Origin: Chlorokybus atmophyticus
Lineage: Eukaryota > Streptophyta > Chlorokybophyceae > Chlorokybales > Chlorokybaceae
DNA length: 64,000 nt
Assembly: GCA_009103225.1 (NCBI GenBank)
Contig: RHPI01002503.1
Location: 885,124 to 949,123 of the forward strand
Direction: 5' to 3'
The notes under the pieces were generated by a model. It did not search any database. It worked only from the letters and a program-made list of their open reading frames with translations, and was not told the DNA's origin. Below are positions 25,789-37,100 of this stretch, in pieces. Both the position numbers and the translations under genes were made by a program. The stretch's first letter is position 1. The number at the start of each line of letters is the position of its first letter.

Positions 25789-27605
25789 CTATGATGCCAG
25801 CGTCATCCACCGGTCCAGCCGACTGTGGATGGCAAGCAAAGACTGCGATTCCGCCACAGCATACGCGTACGTCGGGGGCTCCTCTTCGGACTCCAGCTGC
25901 ACCGTTGCAGTGCTGTAATCAGGAGGCTCGTATATGTCTAAAGCTGGCCAGGTATCAGGGCGAACTTCAAAGCAGCCGGGCCGTGTACATAGGGTGACTG
26001 GGATATCAATGTGCAGCTTCTTGAACAGGCCGCGTGTCAACTTCACGCGCACAAAGTATTCAATGGCAATGATGTTGCAGTTTGATAGGGACGGGTGCAG
26101 TGTGCTCGGGATGGGAAGGTCGACTTGAGCCATCAGCTCAGAGCCTCCAGCAAGGTTGCCGGTCAACTCGGAAATGTTCACACATGAAGCGCGAAACTTC
26201 ATAGAGTAGTTGGAAGTTTGCACCTGGCACTTTATCACCCTATGCAGCCTCACGGTTGCTTCTTTAATGGGGATAGCCTGTCCAGGGGACACCTAAGGGC
26301 AAGCCGCACATTAACCCACACAGACTGACAAAGTTGCTATAAATCAATATGGTACCATAATACAAGGGAGTTCAGTTAGCACGAACCCATTGCCTGTAGC
26401 GTACCTTAACAGTAACGTCAACAGGAATTGTATCGCCCACTGGCCATCCGCGCTTGGCGATGTGCGCCGTGAGCTCAACTCGGCCTTCTCCGTTTTTGGA
26501 TCCATAGTAAGACATGACTGCGCTCGACTCAACACGGGGTTGGGGTAAACACAATGCTGGGCTGGTCGGGTCCACTAGCGGCTTGACTGTGAAAATCTCG
26601 CGCTTTTGCAACTTGGGCAGGTTTAGACCCTGATCAAGGATTGCCTTTGCGTAGTATCGTATGTGTCCCGCAGCTGCAGTGTTACAACTATCAAGCCCAT
26701 CAAACGAGGGAGGGATGAGAGAAGGCGGAGGCACGAGAAAGCTGAAAGGGAATGTGTGTGCGCCTTCCTCTAGTAAATGTGCAGCATCCTGAGGCACGAA
26801 AAACAGACCATCAGTTGTGCAACTCCACAGATAAGTAGACACTGGTGTCCACTAGTGATATCGGGCAGTAGACACTTAGTCATCAAAATACATGACTACC
26901 ACTTGTAGCTTCATTTAACCGGCTGATAGAACTCTAGTAAGTCAGTGGCCACGACTAGCAACAATTGAACGAGCAAAAGCCAAACCCTCCACAAAAGCTG
27001 CATGCAACTGCGTGCTACCTGTGGCCGTATTGGTGTAACAACGCAGTTATGTACAAGCCCTATTTTGCACTGGTGCTACCCTACTAGTCAAGTGAGAGCT
27101 CAGTCAAACAGCATAGCACAACAGCAATTGTTACCGAGACAGCATAATCCCAACAAGTGACAACATCGCTAAAGGACACGTGCCCATGCCCTATCTACTA
27201 TGACAGGGGCTGTACCTAATCGTTCAAATTGAACGTGCTGGTGACAGACGTTTGCAGTGTTTATATTGCACCTAACACATCGGTAAACGATGCATAAAAG
27301 CAGCACCACCAAGCAATGTGGTAAACCCCTGGTGGGGTTCAGCATACCTCATTGCCGGGAGGGTGCAAGAGAACGGCGGTGTCTCGGTAGAGCTTGGAGA
27401 CGCTCATGATAACATAGTCTCGGGTGCCATACCATCGCACCACGGCGCGGCCCTGGACACGCAGGCGCAGGGAGCGTGCCACGCAGGGCGCCTTGTTGGC
27501 CGGGACCACAACCCTAACCTGCCCCGCAAGCGTGCCCCCCGGGTACACCGACGAGTCGCTCCCCGCCCACTCTATCGTCACCTCCACCCCGCTAGGATCC
27601 CGCAT
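25789..27605 (-). CDS. Alpha-arrestin (ARRDC-like) with two PPxY motifs, 3 exons
   Basis: Alpha-arrestins are adaptors that bring NEDD4/Rsp5-type WW-domain ubiquitin ligases to membrane proteins for endocytosis. Exon 1 starts at 27605 (MRDPSGVEVTIEWAGSDSSV) and contains YPGGTLAGQVRVVV and LRLRVQGRAVVRWYGTRDY, the arrestin-N strand pattern. Exon 2 begins DAAHLLEEGAHTFPFSFLVP and PPSLIPPSFDG, the classic arrestin LxxGxHxFPFxFxLPxxxPxSFxG motif, then HIRYYAKAIL. Exon 3 holds the C-domain, including VSPGQAIPIKEATVRLHRVI and FVRVKLTRGLFKKLHIDIPV. The tail has PPDY and PPTY, two PPxY WW-binding motifs, then ends DRWMTLAS. About 395 residues, phase-0 joins. The fold assignment is firm; the partner ligase is inference. 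Confidence 0.88.
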
Positions 27606-27894
27606 GGCGCCAGCAACCCGCAGCGCCCAGCCGCCGACGACGGCGCCAGTGCTGCCCCCACGGCCGACTCCGACACGGACGATCCACACACACCTGCCCT
27701 ACCTCACACCTACTACGCCCCCCCAAACCCACCAGCCGCCACGCCACAGCCACGCCCCAACCCTAAGCCACTCCTGGAATCCACCCGTCCACAGCACCGC
27801 GCCCTCGTCCTTCTACTCCTCCTCGTCCTCCTCCGCCGCCGCCGCCGCCGCCACCAGTGACGCCACAGTTGTGCATGCACAGCCTGAAGCGGCG

Positions 27895-27903
27895 TTAGGG
27901 TTT
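27895..27903 (-). promoter_or_regulatory. Telo-box upstream of the alpha-arrestin
   Basis: TTAGGGTTT on the plus strand, 290 bp before the start codon of the minus-strand gene. Confidence 0.45.
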
Positions 27904-29140
27904 GCCCGCCGCACAATTCACTCACCGCGAACGGGGCGCACCGTCTGCAGTCGGTACTTTACTCGGTCAAAGTACACTTAGTTAACCGGTAAACAGTCGT
28001 ACCCTGGTGCACACCCTCCTCTGCGATGCTTTGGCTTGCCTATAATGAACACAAGCCAACCTGCCTGCCGGCGTGCACGCGCACCGCCACGACGAGCAAA
28101 CACGCGCTTTGGGCCCCCTCGTTCAAGGTTTGCAAAGACTTTGCAAGCTTCCATTCGCGGAGCAGTTTTAATAACGATAGGCTGCTTTGAGAATCGCCAC
28201 TTCCCGCTCTGCAAAATCCACCAGTCTTTAGGGTTCACCTATTGCATGCAGGCTGGCGCCAAAACGTCTTGCTTTGATCGATTCCGCAAGAGGACAACAA
28301 GGTAATCATGGCCACTGATGTAGAAGTCGCCCCGCAGTGTGTATTCGACACGTCGACCATAACGACTCCGCACCGTACAGTGCCAGCAGACGTGTTGACA
28401 TCAGGTGATATCCGCTGCTTGATTGTGCATGAATTTGACATAAGGCATGGATTGCAAAGTAGGTTACGTACAATAGCCGGTGACTGCAAGTCATGTTTTG
28501 GGACTGCTTTGTAGCGGGTACGGTGCCGCTGTGAGGTTCTCAGACTGACACAAGAGTACGAATTTCGATATGATCAAAGGTGATTGGGTTGAGCGACTCC
28601 TCGCGAGATCCCGGCCTGAAAGTGTATCACGATTCGGGCGATCCTCAGTTCACACTGTTCAGGCCTTCCCCGCACGTGACTCATTGGAAGGCGCCCCACA
28701 TCATTGCGGGTCTGCCGCTCAAAACGTATGCGAGACACTGACCCATGCATTACTAAGGAGCGAACGGTTGCACGCGCACAAGAGAGCGCGAGAGGGAGTT
28801 GCATACGGGTGGAGCCTTAAGCCTACTTCTTCAGGCATCAAGGAGGCCTGAGAGTCGAGCTACCGTTGACCAGCTCGAGGCTTTTAAGAGAAGCCATTAT
28901 GAAGCCTCCAGCCATTGGTTTGAATTCCATTTTTCTACCAATTGGCCGGCGCAAATGTGGCTTTGGCATGATGTCTCGCATGATGTCTCCTTTTTGCTAC
29001 TACATGGGCATGCACGACGCCAACATTATTTGCGCATGGCTACCTAAACATACTGATAGAGCCCGTGTGGGCAGGTAATGCACTTCTAATATGCATGTAT
29101 GCATGCCTAATGGGGAGGTCTACACTAATGTAGTGAGGAA

Positions 29141-29258
29141 CAAACAGTGTGTATAGCCCGGTGGTTGTGTTGTAATGTGCTTGCATGTTACTGTTTGGCA
29201 TGCTGTGAGTGAGATCATGCATGTCTCCAACTACTGCCAGCATATCCTGTATACCACT
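29141..29258 (-). repeat. Dispersed repeat, copy 2 (inverted relative to copy 1)
   Basis: The reverse complement of this block matches 13345-13459. Confidence 0.75.
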
Positions 29259-29792
29259 CCCACAGGTAAATTCGCCATGCTTGGAATGTTTGTTGCAATC
29301 AAACCAGTCAGGCATACGGTATCATAGACATGCATAGACAACTCACATAACGGGCAATCCAACTATGCAAATCAAGCAAACACTACACAATTTAGCTAGG
29401 GGTTATAGCTCACTATTGCTACCTCACAACCCTTCTAGCTAAGTGACTGCGTATGTGTGCAAGTGCGTGCAGCGGCAGGCAAGATGGAGCAGGCGAACAA
29501 TGGTGGTGCAGGCATGTACGGCGATGCCATTGTCACATACAACTATTGATGCATGTGATGCCCTAATTATAGTATCTGTAACACCACAAGTTGTAATGCT
29601 TGCATTACACCATGCATGCTTCGTGTGTTTTTCAATAAAGCATCCACATGGGCTGGCAGCATCAACATGTGATAAAAGATGTGCGGTTGCTAACTGTAGA
29701 GCCATCAGAGTACCATACCTAAGTTGCTAACCTCCATGATTGGGGAAGATATATAGCAGGGCATCCTACACTACACTGCACGGGACTGACTG

Positions 29793-31574
29793 CTACCTAA
29801 CAGGTTTGGCAACATCTTTCCAGGTTACACTCGCATCCAGATTCCAAACATCCGGCTGAGCTCCATCAAATGGTAGCTCCAAGCCCTGCTCATACAGGCC
29901 TGGTGCAGACACCTGTGCGATGCATTACAATCAGAAATGCCACCCAACATGCATTTGATGCAAGTGATGCGCACAGTCTCACAAGCCCAACGTGGCCAAA
30001 GCTCTCAACAACAAGACAGCTGGCTATGCGCACAACTCCAGCGTGACACATACAATACCTCATACCTCACAAGCATCGCAGAAAAATGCTCCGTCCTGTT
30101 GCACGTCCTCTGCGCTCAAGCCAATGCAAGCTGGGTGGAACCTTGACACCACAACAAGCAGTCAGCCTGCCTGCCATGCAAACAGCACCACATAAAAGAA
30201 AGCACATGAAGAGATATTGACTTGCTCTATAGTACCACTCAAAACACGTGTCGCACTGCACCATCAACATGTCCGGATTGTACGGCAACTCGCACTTGCA
30301 GTACCTGAGAAGCATAGCCATGAATGAGAAACAACACGAGAAGCGCCAAGCCAGTGTTACCACTGGCACAAGTTTGCATGTCACTGAGGCTTACACAGTG
30401 ACAGCTTCCGGCTTCACTTGGCCGGTGGAGGCAGTGTACTCGAATCGGCAGTAGAAGTGCTCGTCGCGGATGACCCCCAAGTCAAGATACTGCTTGAGAG
30501 TGAGCACAGTGACTTTTCTGATGATGCTCTCAGCGGGGACCCAATCGCGGTGGTCCGATAGGAACAGCTCCCGCTCCCCATGGTGGCCTTGCCTGCCCAG
30601 CTTCGACTCCTCCGGGCGGTAGTACCACCGGGTCTTCAGCCACTTCCGCCCCGCCGCGTCCTGCTCAATCTGCTCAAGCTTGCCCACATATGGCAATCGT
30701 GCCCCCTCTGAAGGCGTCAAGGCCACAACGTCCCCAACTGCGCATACAACAATGTGTCAAGATCATCAGCAAAGTCTGGTGGAAGATGAATGCCAGTATT
30801 TCTTGGTCTGCGTGGTGTGTTCATGCTGGTAGTGCATGACAGTGCTAAGCAACCATCAGCAAGAAACCATTGCCCTTGACAGTGATGTACGCGCACAGGC
30901 AAACCAATGGCAGTTTAAGCGATAGCTGTGACATGGGCACATGCAGGAGTACAACTTGAGGGCCATCGTGGGCCTGCTTACTAAGAAGCTGACACATTGA
31001 AAGACAACAACACGTTTGTCATAGAATACAATTAGCTGATAACCACTAACACAAAGGTATGCGCAGATCTGTGCATACCTTTGAGTGCGCGTCAACATGT
31101 AGTGTGGAAATGTGCGAAGCACACCACATGCAGATGCACACAAACACACGCATCGACTAACGCATGCCAGTTTTTGCGGTTGCGCACTGCAACAATGCTG
31201 TATGCATGCAGCGTCAAGCTTGGGTTTGCCAAGAAGCTGGCACAAAAGAACAGATACTTTGGCCACTGAAGGGGGCCTAAAACTGTATAAACTTCACCTC
31301 TAACTGCACAACCATTGACCGTGCAATGGTCAATCTTCACGCGCTTGCTAAGGGCTACTTCACCTCCTGCTCCCCTGCTTTTGCCGCCGCTGGGTGAAGG
31401 GAAGCAGGCGGCCGGGTTGACTACAGCAGCTGCGCCGGCAGGCCTAGCAGGTGCATGATGTTGATGGCTTTGCCTATATGGCTGAGCTGCTGAGCGGCTT
31501 TTCTTGCTGGCCAGGCCAGCCCCCGCGGTCACATCACCGCCGCCGCCCCCTACTCTACCTCTGGAAGGCGGCAT
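29793..31574 (-). CDS. EBS/SHL: BAH-PHD chromatin reader of the plant EBS/SHL family
   Basis: EBS and SHL are plant readers in which the BAH domain binds H3K27me3 and the PHD finger binds H3K4me2/3. The start at 31574 gives a Gly/Arg/Ala-rich lead of about 80 residues, longer than in Arabidopsis, ending KRVKIDHCTVNGCAVR. The next exon starts VGDVVALTPSEGARLPYVGK and holds the BAH core: RWYYRPEES, HHGERELFLSDHRDWVPAES, and FYCRFEYTASTG. The PHD follows over two exons: YCKCELPYNPDMLMVQCDTC then FEW, joined to FHPACIGL and FFCDACE, giving the complete C4HC3 set. The last exon ends WKDVAKPVR. About 300 residues. The WYYRPEES / ELFLSDH / YCKCExPYNPDxLMVQC combination is specific to this plant family. 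One intron (30745-31313) carries a 32-nt near-perfect palindrome. Confidence 0.94.
31052..31083. repeat. Near-perfect 32-bp palindrome in EBS/SHL-like intron
   Basis: CAAAGGTATGC at 31052-31062 pairs with GCATACCTTTG at 31073-31083, and the centre contains CAGATCTG. One mismatch per arm. Confidence 0.85.
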
Positions 31575-32019
31575 CCCCCTCTGCAGGCAGATGTGCTACC
31601 TGAGGTCGCCCATGATGCCAGCTGCACGCAGCATGTGCCCTCCTCGCTAAACACGGCAGCGCTTTGGCAAGCTTGGCGACACTCCAAGCCAACCTTCCTA
31701 AGATAAAGCTTCCAGCTCCACCTCTGCTGCTGTCACTCCCTAACAAACAACGCGTGCCGTTGACGCCGTCGCCGTAGGTATAAGCTGCCTCCACCACCGC
31801 CGCCTGGTCTATGTCGCTGCTGACCTCGGTATAACTGCTCTCGTTATGCCGTTGCCCAATCATGCCGACGCGCCGTTAACGCCCCACGGTGGGTCGAACG
31901 GCATGCGGCAATCCGGCCACGTGATGAACTGCTAACGGCAACTGTTCAAACGTAGCCTACGGTGGCGCCAATTTGGCGGCGGCGGTGTCGCCGTCGTTGT
32001 CGTGGGGCACATCGCCATC
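31575..32019. promoter_or_regulatory. Divergent promoter EBS-like / RPS29
   Basis: 445 bp between start codons. It is GC-rich with two CGCC/GGCG-rich patches (about 31770-31810 and 31975-31995). Open frames here look like chance extensions of exon 1. Confidence 0.5.
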
Positions 32020-32496
32020 ATGGGGCACTTGACCATCTGGTGCAGCCATCCCCGGGGTTACGGGCCAGGCTCGCGCATGTGCCGCGTCTGCGGCAACCCG
32101 CACGGCCTGGTCCGCAAGTACGGCATCATGCTCTGCCGCCAGTGCTTCAGGATGTGTGCCAAGGAGATTGGCTTTATCAAGGTAGAAGCAGGGCCGTCAT
32201 TTGTATTGGGTTGGCTTTCTCATATGCATGCTTGTTTGACTGCTCTCCCTTGTTGCACCGCTTCTGCACTGCTTACCCAGCATGCAGTTACACTTCTGCG
32301 ACACAGTTAGAACACCGCGACTGCCAACTCAAGCATGCATGCGTACATGCATGTACGCATGCATGCTTGAGTTGGCAGTCGCTGTGTCGTAGCTGTGTGT
32401 AGTTGCTGGTTTGCTGTTTTGGCAGCCAAGGTTAGCTAGTGGTTGTTGCTACCTGAGCTTAGTATGTGTGCATCTCATGTGTCGCAGTATCGCTAG
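32020..32496 (+). CDS. RPS29: RPS29 (uS14), 40S ribosomal protein
   Basis: Small zinc-binding protein of the 40S head. Exon 1 (32020-32181) encodes 54 residues: [54 protein letters not shown]. The zinc ribbon cysteines are the CRVC and CRQC pairs. The second coding exon is only nine bases, TAT CGC TAG at 32488-32496 after the acceptor GTCGCAG, adding Tyr-Arg and stop; plant S29 proteins end GFIKYR, which supports this join. Total 56 residues, the normal family length. The 306-bp intron contains a perfect 66-bp palindrome at 32317-32382. Confidence 0.95.
32317..32382. repeat. Perfect 66-bp palindrome in the RPS29 intron
   Basis: Bases 32317-32349 are the exact reverse complement of 32350-32382, with no spacer; one mismatch further out, pairing resumes for about four bases. 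The arm includes ACTGCCAACTCAAGCATGCA. In pre-mRNA it would fold to a 33-bp hairpin. Confidence 0.97.
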
Positions 32497-34153
32497 CCTA
32501 CCAGTAGCAAACCACGCCCGACAACCGACATCGGCTCTTCGGCTTTTCTTGCCAGCTGATAGGCGTTGTTGACATGGTTTTTGTGTGTATGCAACCTGTA
32601 CAGGAGTTTGCCGCATTGCCGCAGTGATTGTCAACACTTGTTTGCAGTACTTACCAGGTTGGAGTGAGGGTCTCAGGTTTGTGCTGTGTTCGTATGTAGC
32701 ACCGTTGTAGCATGCTCTGCCAAGATGTTGCGGAAGAGTTGCTAAAGCAAGTTAGCAGATTGTCACTTTTGACACACGTTTACACTTCATGACAGCAACA
32801 ACGCCACGTGCTGCATGAACTCATGTCCAGGCAACAAAATTGATGAGCACCCCTGTGCGTGAGTTTCACGACCTCTGCACGCCATGTTGCCTGTGGTTGT
32901 TACCTTCTGGTTGACCGTGCCGGCAGCTCCGTGATGCGGTATCGATAGCATTGGGTGTGAGTGGCTAGGAGCTGATTCGGTATCAATGGCTAACAGCAGG
33001 TGTGTGTAACATGCATGCATCTTACACAGTCCTGGGTAAACATCCACTGCAGCATGGGTCAATGGGTGAGTGTTACTTGTTGGGATCTAGTAAGACGCAA
33101 GCTGCCTTTGATGGCGCTAGATTACATACTCCAAACGTACCGCTGCTTAGTGGAATCTATCTAACAAACTCGTTTGAGATAGCTTTCCTTTAACGGCTAA
33201 TTGTGGATACCATCTCATTGTATGGGCTGTTGTTTGGTCTTGCAGTCCAGGCATGTTCAGCAGGGCAGCAGGTGGCTCACGTGACTTGACCATGGCGCAG
33301 GATCTTGTTAGGCACTTGTATGGCATTGGCCTTGCATGTGTTGTCCTGTGTTACCACCCATCATGTCCCATGCGCTGCTGCATGTGCATGCATCACCATC
33401 AGCAGCGTTGCATGTAGTGCTAATCATTTGCCCATGTTGTTCATAGCACCTCAACCAAAGTACTCAGTACGTTTGAAGAGGCATTGTCATCTGAGCTGAG
33501 CACGACCACTACTGTACCATTATTACAATCATAGGTGTGTCACTTGTGTTGTTACACTGGTGAAGCTGTCTATTATGATGCAGCTGCAAACCTAAGGGCA
33601 GTGCGCCAACACGCATTGCATCTGCACTTGCACTACCTTGTGATCTTATATGGCGTTACCTCCCCAACATGTGGTCATAGTACCGAAGTGATGCTAACTG
33701 TCTGTAAACTATGAAAATGTGTCTCGGCTGCAACCGCTCATAACAACAACAATTGGATACTAGCTGAGGATTGCGCTGCGCAGGCAGACTTGCATTTGCT
33801 AATCTGCAATGAGTCAGGCTATGAGGCAAACACCGGTGTGAGTGCAAACAATTGTCGGAATTGCTATTTTTGCAGTACTGCATGCGCAAGCAATCAGTGC
33901 TATAGCAGCACCAGCACGACGCACCTTCTGCTCCCAGTGACAAAGCCTGTACAGCAGCACTAAAGCCATGCGATCAGGCACACAAACTTGGCACACATTG
34001 ACACTCGCAAACACATGTTTACCACTGTGCAAGCCAGACCAGCATCTGAGTCGGCATTTGAGCAAGAATTAACGAGCAAGGGGCAGATTGGCACAATTCC
34101 CCACTGAACTTACATCTAGAGACTGGTTGCCTGTGCGCGAGCACCAAGTCCTG
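32497..34153. other. Convergent 3' spacer RPS29 / IFT140, no gene seen
   Basis: 1.65 kb with no recognisable coding exon, repeat or RNA gene. Confidence 0.5.
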
Positions 34154-37100
34154 CTACGACTCGTTTGCAATCTCCTCCCATATGCCCTCGCCCTCGCCCT
34201 CGCCGTCGCCGTCGCCCTCGGGCCTCTTGACCCCACCCGCGCCTGCGCGTCCTCCCTTCCCGTGCTGCTCTCTTTTCACCCCGACCGCGTTGTAAACGCT
34301 CTCGACCATGTGGTGGTCTAGGTACGGCCCGACGGGGATGCCTCTCGCCTCCATCTTCTCTATCAGATCGAACGCCTCGCGCAGGGCCCCCTTGGAGTGG
34401 TGGTACTCCACCATCAGGGCGAACACGTCCCCAACACGCAGCGCGGCCAACTCCTCGTCCTCATCTGACCCACCCGCAGACAACAACCTCTCCACCAACT
34501 CCTCGCACACCTGAAGGGTTCTTCCAGGATCTGTTGTGACCATCTTGCGGCCCTGCACAAACGTGTCCACCAGGGCGATGCGCTCGGCCAGGCTGCGCAG
34601 AGCTCGCTCGCGCTCGGCTGGGGTTGGCGTGGACGTAGATGAGGCTGAGGATGTGGATGTAGATGTGGGTGTTGACAATGCCTTGGACAAACACTTGTGC
34701 GCTTCGCGCAGAGCTATGAGGGCCTTGTCGTAGTCTCGGTAGTCATCGATCTCAATCTGTCCAACACGTGATTATGAATCACACGCACGCACATAGACGT
34801 ACACACATGCACAGTCAAGTATGTGCGCGCGCATGATTGCTCACAAATGCACACACGCGTACACTTGTGTGTATGCGTGCACACACAAGTGTACATGTGT
34901 ACATCGACTTGAAGACTGCAATGCAGACCAGGTAGTTGTGTCCTCACCTGTGCGCACGCTTCATAGAACGACGACAGCGACCCGAACGCCCTGGCCTTGG
35001 TATAGAACTGTATGATGACTTTCATGACCTCTCCATCGTTGTGCCAGTCGAGGCTTTGCAGGTAGTTGGCAGCCATGACGTAGATCTCTCGCTGCCTCGA
35101 CACGTTGGCGAAGAACACGATCTTCTCCGTGTCACCGGATTTGAGCAGAACCTCCATCGCTTTGAGCTTCTCGCCGGCCTGAGCGTACTTCTTGCAAGCA
35201 AGGTGGTACGCCCCTTGCCTCTTTAGACACTTGGCCAGTTTTAACAGCAATTGGTGCCTCTCTGCGGCCGCGTAAGCCGGGTACGCATCCTGAAGGGGAA
35301 AATTGTTGTTGGGTTGTGTATGTTTGTAGGCATAGAGTACAATTGTATACATCTTACCTGTGAGGGAGTTGTGTCTGGTGTGTGGCCACGGGGGAGGCCA
35401 TTCGCTGAACCCGGTCGAGAGGGGTCCGCTGATCCGGCTGAGCTCGCCGAACCCGCTGAGCTGGGTTTGGCCGGGGCCGGGGGTGTCATCGCCTCGGCCA
35501 TCTCCTCTGTAATTGCCACGTCCCTCTCTATACACTGCACACAGCAGCAGTTCAAACCCAACGTGTAAGGTGTGTTTGTGTGTGCGCGCGTGCGCATGTG
35601 TGTGTGCGCGTGTGTGGCTATGCTGGTTAGCAGTGTACGCGCCGTACCAGGTCGAGTGCGCGGAAGTACTGCTTTGCGTGGATGAACATCTGGACAGCTT
35701 GCGCATACTGCCCGTGTTCCATGAAGAATGCCGCGCATCGCATCAGCAGCTCCGGATCGCTCCTGTTTCCGAGCTGGTCCGCTATCAGACGCAGGGATTC
35801 GAAGAGCCGCACCGAGAAGCACAGGTCCAACGCCCGCGACAACGAGCCGCCCTTGTGGAACAGAGTCACAGCGCGCTCGTACTGGCTGCGTTCCTCGAAG
35901 TACTTGGCGCACTCGACCATCACGCGAGGCGTGCTCTGTAGGGACGTAACAATGTGTGCATGCGCATCGTGCGTGCGTGCGTGTGTGCGTGCGTGCGTAC
36001 GTGCGTGCATGCGTGCGTGAGAGCGCGCGTGCATACATCTGTCTCTCTCCTTGTGTGTGCATGTGTGTGTGTGTGTGCGCGAGTGTGAGAGACACGTTGC
36101 CAGCGTTACCTGTAGGGCAAGGGTGACAAGCTCCGCGTCCATGCCATTGCGTTTGGCGAGCCTCACGGCATGGGAGTGCCGCCCGGCCCTCGCATACAGC
36201 TTCACTGCCTCAGCCACCCTCTCCATGTTCTCATACTGGCGTGCGAGGTGGAAGGCCGCCGCGGGGCTGCCTGATGACTCCACGACCTTAGCGGCCTCCT
36301 CTAAAGACCCCATAAAGCAATGAAGCCGCACTTGCGCGAGGTGATCACCCGCCTGTGCAGCAAAGGGACACACACACACACACACTGAGCCATGACTCTG
36401 GCAACCATTGCCTTCCACAGTTGATTTGACCAGCGGGTATCATCATTGGCACTTACTTGTTGGTACGATGCCAGAGCGGTGTGGTAGTCTCCGATGCTCT
36501 CCGAGTATCTTGCCCACCACTTCGCAAGCTCCGGGTCCCCCGACTTGGCGCAGTACTCCCTCAGATCATCCAGTCTTCCCGCGTCGCACAGCATGCGCGG
36601 CACCTCGTAGTGGCGGCCGGCGGGACCCGCGCGTTGGTACGCGTCCGCGGCGGCGCGCAGGTCACCCGTGGACTCGAGGTGCTTCGCGTACGCGTACCAC
36701 GTGGTGCGCAAGTGGATGCGGTCCTTCTTCTCGGCGAGATCAGTCGCACGCTCCCACTCGCCATTAGCCTTCAACACACAACCGATATGTAAGTTGCTCA
36801 AGGTCAGGTGCTTGGTTTCCAATCACCTGACCGTGAGCATAGTTGCACTCAACAACGGACACCTTGTACGTGCGTGCATGCGTGCGCGCGCGTGCGCGTG
36901 TGCGTGTGACTGCAGCCACAAGGGCTTTCTTATGGTGTGGCGTTGCACGGCACACCTGAAAGAGTTGGTTGAGTAGGTCCCACCGTTGCCCCTGCGCATA
37001 CAGTCTCTCCGCCTCTTCGACCATATCGAGTTGTACAGCAACTTTCCCGACGCGAGCCTCTTCCTCGGGTTCCGCGGCGGCCAAGCGCACGGCGGCCGCG

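Larger units (their letters stand above)
27606..29792. other. Spacer upstream of the alpha-arrestin, no convincing gene
   Basis: The left part (27606-27980) is GC-rich with CCG and CTC runs and a telo-box. Small open frames at 28036-28305 (89 codons) and 28308-28514 (68 codons, MATDVEVAPQCVFDTSTI...) match nothing I know. The right part carries copy 2 of a dispersed repeat. Confidence 0.5.

Noticed and set aside
28308-28514. 68-codon frame MATDVEVAPQCVFD...
   Set aside because: No similarity recognised and no exon context; not enough to call a gene.
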